Below are positions 60,671 through 64,000 of a stretch of 64,000 bases of DNA, piece after piece. The stretch's first letter is position 1. Each line of letters starts with the position of its first letter. Location of the stretch: positions 558,001-622,000 of the forward strand of contig NZ_JACHGP010000002.1 of NCBI RefSeq assembly GCF_014202335.1, read 5' to 3'. The notes beneath the pieces were generated by a model. That model saw nothing but the letters and a program-made list of their open reading frames with translations. It was not told the origin of the DNA and did not search any database. Source of the DNA: Mycobacterium sp. AZCC_0083. Its GTDB lineage: Bacteria > Actinomycetota > Actinomycetes > Mycobacteriales > Mycobacteriaceae. The translations under genes and the position numbers were made by a program.

Positions 60671-63436
60671 CTACCCTGCGTCAACTGCCACGACGCCGCG
60701 CCGAATGTCGCCGATGGCACGTTTCGCGGCCGTCCGTAGGGCCGATGTCGGCGCGGCGATGCGGACCTGGTCGAGCAGGTCGAGCACCTGGCGGCACCAC
60801 CGCACGAAATCACCGGCGGACAACGGGGTTCCGGTACCCGTCGCGTCGGACGCGGCCAGCGCGGACGTCAGGTCGCCGGAGGTCGCCCAGCGATACACGG
60901 CGGCGACGAACCCGGGATCGGGTTCGCGACTGGGCGGCAGGCGATGACGCTGTTCGTCGGCCTTGATGTCGGTCCACAAACGGCGGGTCTGGGCCAGCGC
61001 ACGGCGCACTGCGGCCGTCGCGACGTCGGCGCCCGGTGCCGGACCGGCTGTGTCGCCGCGTGACTCGTACAACACCGACGACACCACGGCCGCCAGTTCG
61101 GCTGACTGCAGACCGTCCCACGCGCCATGCCGGAGGCATTCGGCCACCAACAGGTCGCTCTCGCTGTAGATCCGCGCGAGCACCCTGCCGTCGTCGGTTG
61201 CCGTCAGATCGCCGTCGTGATCGTCGATGAAGCGACGTTCGGTGAGCAGCAGCACGATTCGGTCGAAGGTCCGGGCAAGCGAGTTGGTGGCCGCTGCCAC
61301 CTTCTGCTGAATCTGTTCGTTGTCGCGTTCGATCCGCAGGTAGCGCTCGGCCGTCCGCACCAGCGCCTCCCGGTCGGATGCGTGATGGCCGGGATGATTT
61401 CGCATCTTCTCCCGCATCACGAGCAATTCGGGATCGATGTCGGGATCCTCGGCGGCTCCGCTGCGCTTGCGCGACGGCACGTCGAGGCCGGCCGCCGCCG
61501 ACAGCAGAGCCGAGGCGAGGTCACGGCGCACCCGCGGTTGGCGGTGCTCGATGCGCTTGGGCAACGTCATGGTTCCCAACTTCGCCGACCCCCCGGTGTA
61601 GTCGGCCGAGGAAATCCTTCCCGCCCAACGGTGTTCGGTCAAGACAAGGGGCCGCGGCTCGTCGTCGTCGGTGGCGGGCTCGAGCACCACGGCCAATCCA
61701 CCCCGCTTGCCTTGGCCGATCGTGATGATGTCGCCGCGGCGCAACGCGGTCAGCGCATCGTTGGTGGCCCTGCGGCGCTGCACCCGCGAGGCCCGGGCCT
61801 GTGAGCGTTCTCGCAGGGAGATCGCCGCCCGCAGCCGCGCGTACTCCAGGATCGGCGCATCGGGTCCGCCGAGCTCCTTGGCGATCTGGGCGAGCATTCG
61901 CTCGCCGCGCTCCACCCCCTTGACCAGGCTGACCACCGACTTGTCGGCTTGATACTGGGCGAAGGAACGCTCCAGGAGTCGGTGCGCCTGCTCCGGGCCC
62001 ATGTGCTGGAGCAGGTTGATCGTCATGTTGTACGACGGTGCGAACGAACTGCGCAGCGGAAACGTCCGGGTCGAAGCCAGACCCGCGACGTCGGCGGGAT
62101 CGACCGAGGCGTCATTGGGCTGCCATAGCACGACGGCGTGGCCTTCGACGTCGATGCCCCGGCGTCCCGCTCGGCCGGTCAACTGCGTGTACTCCCCCGG
62201 CGTCAGGGGCGCGTGCTCTTCGCCGTTGTACTTCACCAGGCGTTCCAACACGACGGTGCGTGCGGGCATGTTGATGCCCAACGCCAGTGTCTCGGTGGCG
62301 AACACCGCCTTCACCAAACCGGCGGTGAAGAGTTCCTCGACGGTGTGCCGGAACACCGGCAGCAGCCCGGCGTGGTGGGCGGCCAACCCGCGCAGCAGAC
62401 CCTCGCGCCATTCGTAGTAGCCAAGCACGACGAGGTCGGCCTCCGGCAACTCCGCGCAGCGCCGGTCGATCACCTCGGCGATGCGGGCCCGTTCCTCGTC
62501 GTTGGTCAGCCGCAGGGGCGAGCGCAGGCATTGCTTGACCGCGGCGTCGCAACCGGCCCGCGAGAAGATGAACGTGATCGCGGGAAGCAGACCCTCCCGG
62601 TCCAACGTGCCGATCACCTCGGGGCGGGCGGGCGGCCGGTACATCGTCGGCCTGCCGCCCCCATGATCCCGACGGCCGGGCCGACCCCGCCCACGCGGCT
62701 GCCAGTCGGACAGCCGGTCGGCCTCCTTGCGCAGTGAGATGTGGCGCAGCAGTTCGGCATCCACCAGCACGGGACTGCCCACCGTCTGATCGCCCTCGAA
62801 CAGGTCGAACAGCCGGTTGCCGACCATCATGTGCTGCCACAGCGGCACCGGCCGGTGCTCGTCGACCACGACGGTGGTATCGCCCCGCACGGTCTGGATC
62901 CAGCCGCCGAACTCCTCGGCGTTGCTCACCGTCGCCGAAAGGCTGACCAGCCGCACCTCTTCGGACAGGTGCAGGATCACCTCCTCCCACACCGCGCCGC
63001 GCATGCGGTCGGCCAGAAAGTGCACCTCGTCCATCACCACGTGTGAAAGCCCCTGCAAGGCAGATGAATTCGCGTACAGCATGTTGCGCAACACCTCGGT
63101 GGTCATGACCACGACGGGCGCGCCTCCGTTGATCGACTGGTCACCGGTGAGCAGACCGACGCTCTCGGCACCGTAACGGCGCACCAGGTCGGTGTGCTTC
63201 TGATTGCTCAAGGCCTTGATCGGTGTGGTGTAGAAGCACTTTCGGCCTGCGGCAAGAGCCAGGTGCACGGCGAACTCGCCGACCACCGTCTTTCCCGCTC
63301 CCGTCGGCGCGCAGACCAACACACCGTGCCCGGCCTCGAGTGCCGTGCACGCCCGCAGCTGGAATCCGTCGAGGGCGAACGGTAGCTCTCCGGCGAAGCG
63401 GCTCAGCTCGGGTGTCAGGTCAGGTGGCTTGGTCAT
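60671..63436 (-). CDS. helY: DEAD/DEAH-box ATP-dependent RNA helicase HelY (Ski2/Mtr4-like)
   Basis: A 921-residue superfamily-2 helicase. Motif [15 protein letters not shown] (43-56), Ia [37 protein letters not shown] and [19 protein letters not shown] are intact. The C-terminal Ski2/Mtr4-type accessory region (about 560-921) follows, including DSHCT-like blocks [14 protein letters not shown]. It belongs to the RNA helicase group tied to RNA processing or decay; the mycobacterial role is not settled. The tatC stop lies 17 bp inside its 5' end, so tatC-helY are coupled. Confidence 0.94.
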   Translation of the reverse strand: MTKPPDLTPELSRFAGELPFALDGFQLRACTALEAGHGVLVCAPTGAGKTVVGEFAVHLALAAGRKCFYTTPIKALSNQKHTDLVRRYGAESVGLLTGDQSINGGAPVVVMTTEVLRNMLYANSSALQGLSHVVMDEVHFLADRMRGAVWEEVILHLSEEVRLVSLSATVSNAEEFGGWIQTVRGDTTVVVDEHRPVPLWQHMMVGNRLFDLFEGDQTVGSPVLVDAELLRHISLRKEADRLSDWQPRGRGRPGRRDHGGGRPTMYRPPARPEVIGTLDREGLLPAITFIFSRAGCDAAVKQCLRSPLRLTNDEERARIAEVIDRRCAELPEADLVVLGYYEWREGLLRGLAAHHAGLLPVFRHTVEELFTAGLVKAVFATETLALGINMPARTVVLERLVKYNGEEHAPLTPGEYTQLTGRAGRRGIDVEGHAVVLWQPNDASVDPADVAGLASTRTFPLRSSFAPSYNMTINLLQHMGPEQAHRLLERSFAQYQADKSVVSLVKGVERGERMLAQIAKELGGPDAPILEYARLRAAISLRERSQARASRVQRRRATNDALTALRRGDIITIGQGKRGGLAVVLEPATDDDEPRPLVLTEHRWAGRISSADYTGGSAKLGTMTLPKRIEHRQPRVRRDLASALLSAAAGLDVPSRKRSGAAEDPDIDPELLVMREKMRNHPGHHASDREALVRTAERYLRIERDNEQIQQKVAAATNSLARTFDRIVLLLTERRFIDDHDGDLTATDDGRVLARIYSESDLLVAECLRHGAWDGLQSAELAAVVSSVLYESRGDTAGPAPGADVATAAVRRALAQTRRLWTDIKADEQRHRLPPSREPDPGFVAAVYRWATSGDLTSALAASDATGTGTPLSAGDFVRWCRQVLDLLDQVRIAAPTSALRTAAKRAIGDIRRGVVAVDAG

Positions 63437-64000
63437 CGACCGTCAGCCGAGACGGAGTGGGTACCGCGGTCGGCGCATCGACGGGCTCGGCCTCACCGAT
63501 CGGGGCGGCCTCGTCGTCCGGCACGTCTAGCGCGGCGCGGCGGGCCTTGCGTCGGTCGTTGAACCTCGCCACCTGGATGGCCAGCTCCAGCAGCAGTGTC
63601 AGCGCGAGCGACAGCGCCAGCATCGAGAACGGGTCCGAGCCGGGAGTCGCCAGCGCGGCGAACACGAAGAGGCCGAAGATCAGCCCGCGCCGCCAGCCCT
63701 TCAGCCGCTCGTAGGAGAGCATGCCGACCAGATTCAGCATGATGATCAGCAGCGGGAACTCGAAGCTGATACCGAACACCAGCAGCAGGTTGATCAGGAA
63801 ACCGAAGTACTGATCGCCCGAGAGCGCGGTGATCTGGACGTCGCTGCCAACCGTCAGCAGGAAGCTCAACGCCTTCGCCATCACCACGTAGGCCAGCACG
63901 GTGCCGCCGATGAACAAGATCGCCCCGAAGCCGACGAACACCGACGCGAACCGGCGTTCCTTCTTGTACAGGCCCGGGGTGATGAACGCCCACAGCTGAT
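63420..64000 (-). CDS. tatC: Sec-independent protein translocase TatC (N-terminus beyond window)
   Basis: 192 C-terminal residues of TatC; the gene enters from beyond base 64000. The visible part starts [20 protein letters not shown], which precedes the third membrane helix. It continues through [20 protein letters not shown], and the last helices include [20 protein letters not shown] charged cytoplasmic tail of about 50 residues ends DDQAT. TatC binds twin-arginine signal peptides and forms the Tat translocon with TatA/TatB. It overlaps helY by 17 bp. In M. tuberculosis the next genes are tatA and the Paf regulators. Confidence 0.95.
   Translation of the reverse strand, partial: QLWAFITPGLYKKERRFASVFVGFGAILFIGGTVLAYVVMAKALSFLLTVGSDVQITALSGDQYFGFLINLLLVFGISFEFPLLIIMLNLVGMLSYERLKGWRRGLIFGLFVFAALATPGSDPFSMLALSLALTLLLELAIQVARFNDRRKARRAALDVPDDEAAPIGEAEPVDAPTAVPTPSRLTVDDQAT

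Noticed and set aside
1..64000. CRISPR array, prophage or IS element
   Set aside because: No set of regularly spaced 20-50-bp repeats, no transposase or integrase frame, and no phage structural gene was seen. The tandem repeats found are short and inside or next to known genes.

Overview
The window is a 64-kb stretch of high-GC actinobacterial chromosome. It belongs to a Mycobacterium/Mycolicibacterium-type genome. The gene order rbpA, ppm1, lnt, amidohydrolase, fxsA ... cobN, cobG, cobH, cobIJ ... cobK, cobM, cobL, SDR, F420 reductase ... pepE, 5'-3' exonuclease, helY, tatC follows the M. tuberculosis Rv2049c-Rv2093c order. Ppm1 and Lnt are two separate proteins here, as in fast-growing environmental mycobacteria, not the single fused protein of M. 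tuberculosis. Accessory genes typical of saprophytes (sulfonate use, gluconate use, copper amine oxidase, xylulokinase) are interspersed. I see no rRNA, tRNA, CRISPR array, transposase or prophage.

Layout. 1-666: end-truncated EamA-type exporter. 1009-1820: glycine-rich secreted protein coupled to a Dps ferritin. 1837-8261: leftward catabolic-looking cluster (FAH hydrolase, crotonase, VOC protein, SRPBCC protein, cysteine hydrolase) with a large ATPase-LuxR regulator. 8370-10173: thioesterase divergent from a LysR regulator. 10185-14918: two small proteins, xylulokinase, a secreted beta-lactamase-like serine enzyme, a hemophore-like protein, a DoxX-type membrane protein with an 11-residue-repeat tail, and an RDD protein. 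14925-17674: gluconate permease, gluconokinase and divergent GntR regulator. 17655-19455: lipoprotein, SCO6745-family protein and YnfA. 19538-25061: esterase, copper amine oxidase and kinase-DUF fusion, all leftward. 25141-27738: lipoprotein, a KmtR-like Ni/Co sensor with its CDF exporter, and a membrane protein. 27782-31486: ssuCBAD sulfonate operon. 31601-33633: lipoprotein and a winged-helix/hydrolase fusion. 33731-39342: RbpA, Ppm1, Lnt, amidohydrolase and FxsA block. 39376-56053: cobalamin synthesis genes with two PPOX proteins, a TauD-type dioxygenase, a 1100-residue cyclase-ATPase-LuxR regulator and a kinase-like protein inserted among them. 56082-64000: SDR, F420 reductase, PepE, VOC protein, exonuclease, DUF4333 protein, HelY and the start-truncated TatC.

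How the genes work together. CobG, CobH, CobIJ, CobK, CobL, CobM and CobN cover much of the corrin-ring part of aerobic B12 synthesis. SsuCBAD imports sulfonates and releases sulfite, and the TauD/Rv3406-like enzyme also serves organosulfur use. GntR very probably represses gntK-gntP from the AT-rich gap between them. KmtR very probably represses itself and the CDF exporter through a palindrome that overlaps its start codon. Lnt and Ppm1 act in lipoprotein acylation and mannosyl-donor supply.

Three observations stand out most. (1) A 22-bp exact direct repeat brackets the 3.5-kb regulator segment inserted after cobIJ. (2) A 35-bp tandem duplication at the lnt-ppm1 junction creates two 12-codon mini-ORFs linked by overlapping stops and starts. 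(3) The esterase/amine oxidase/kinase-DUF cluster may be an uncharacterised pathway.
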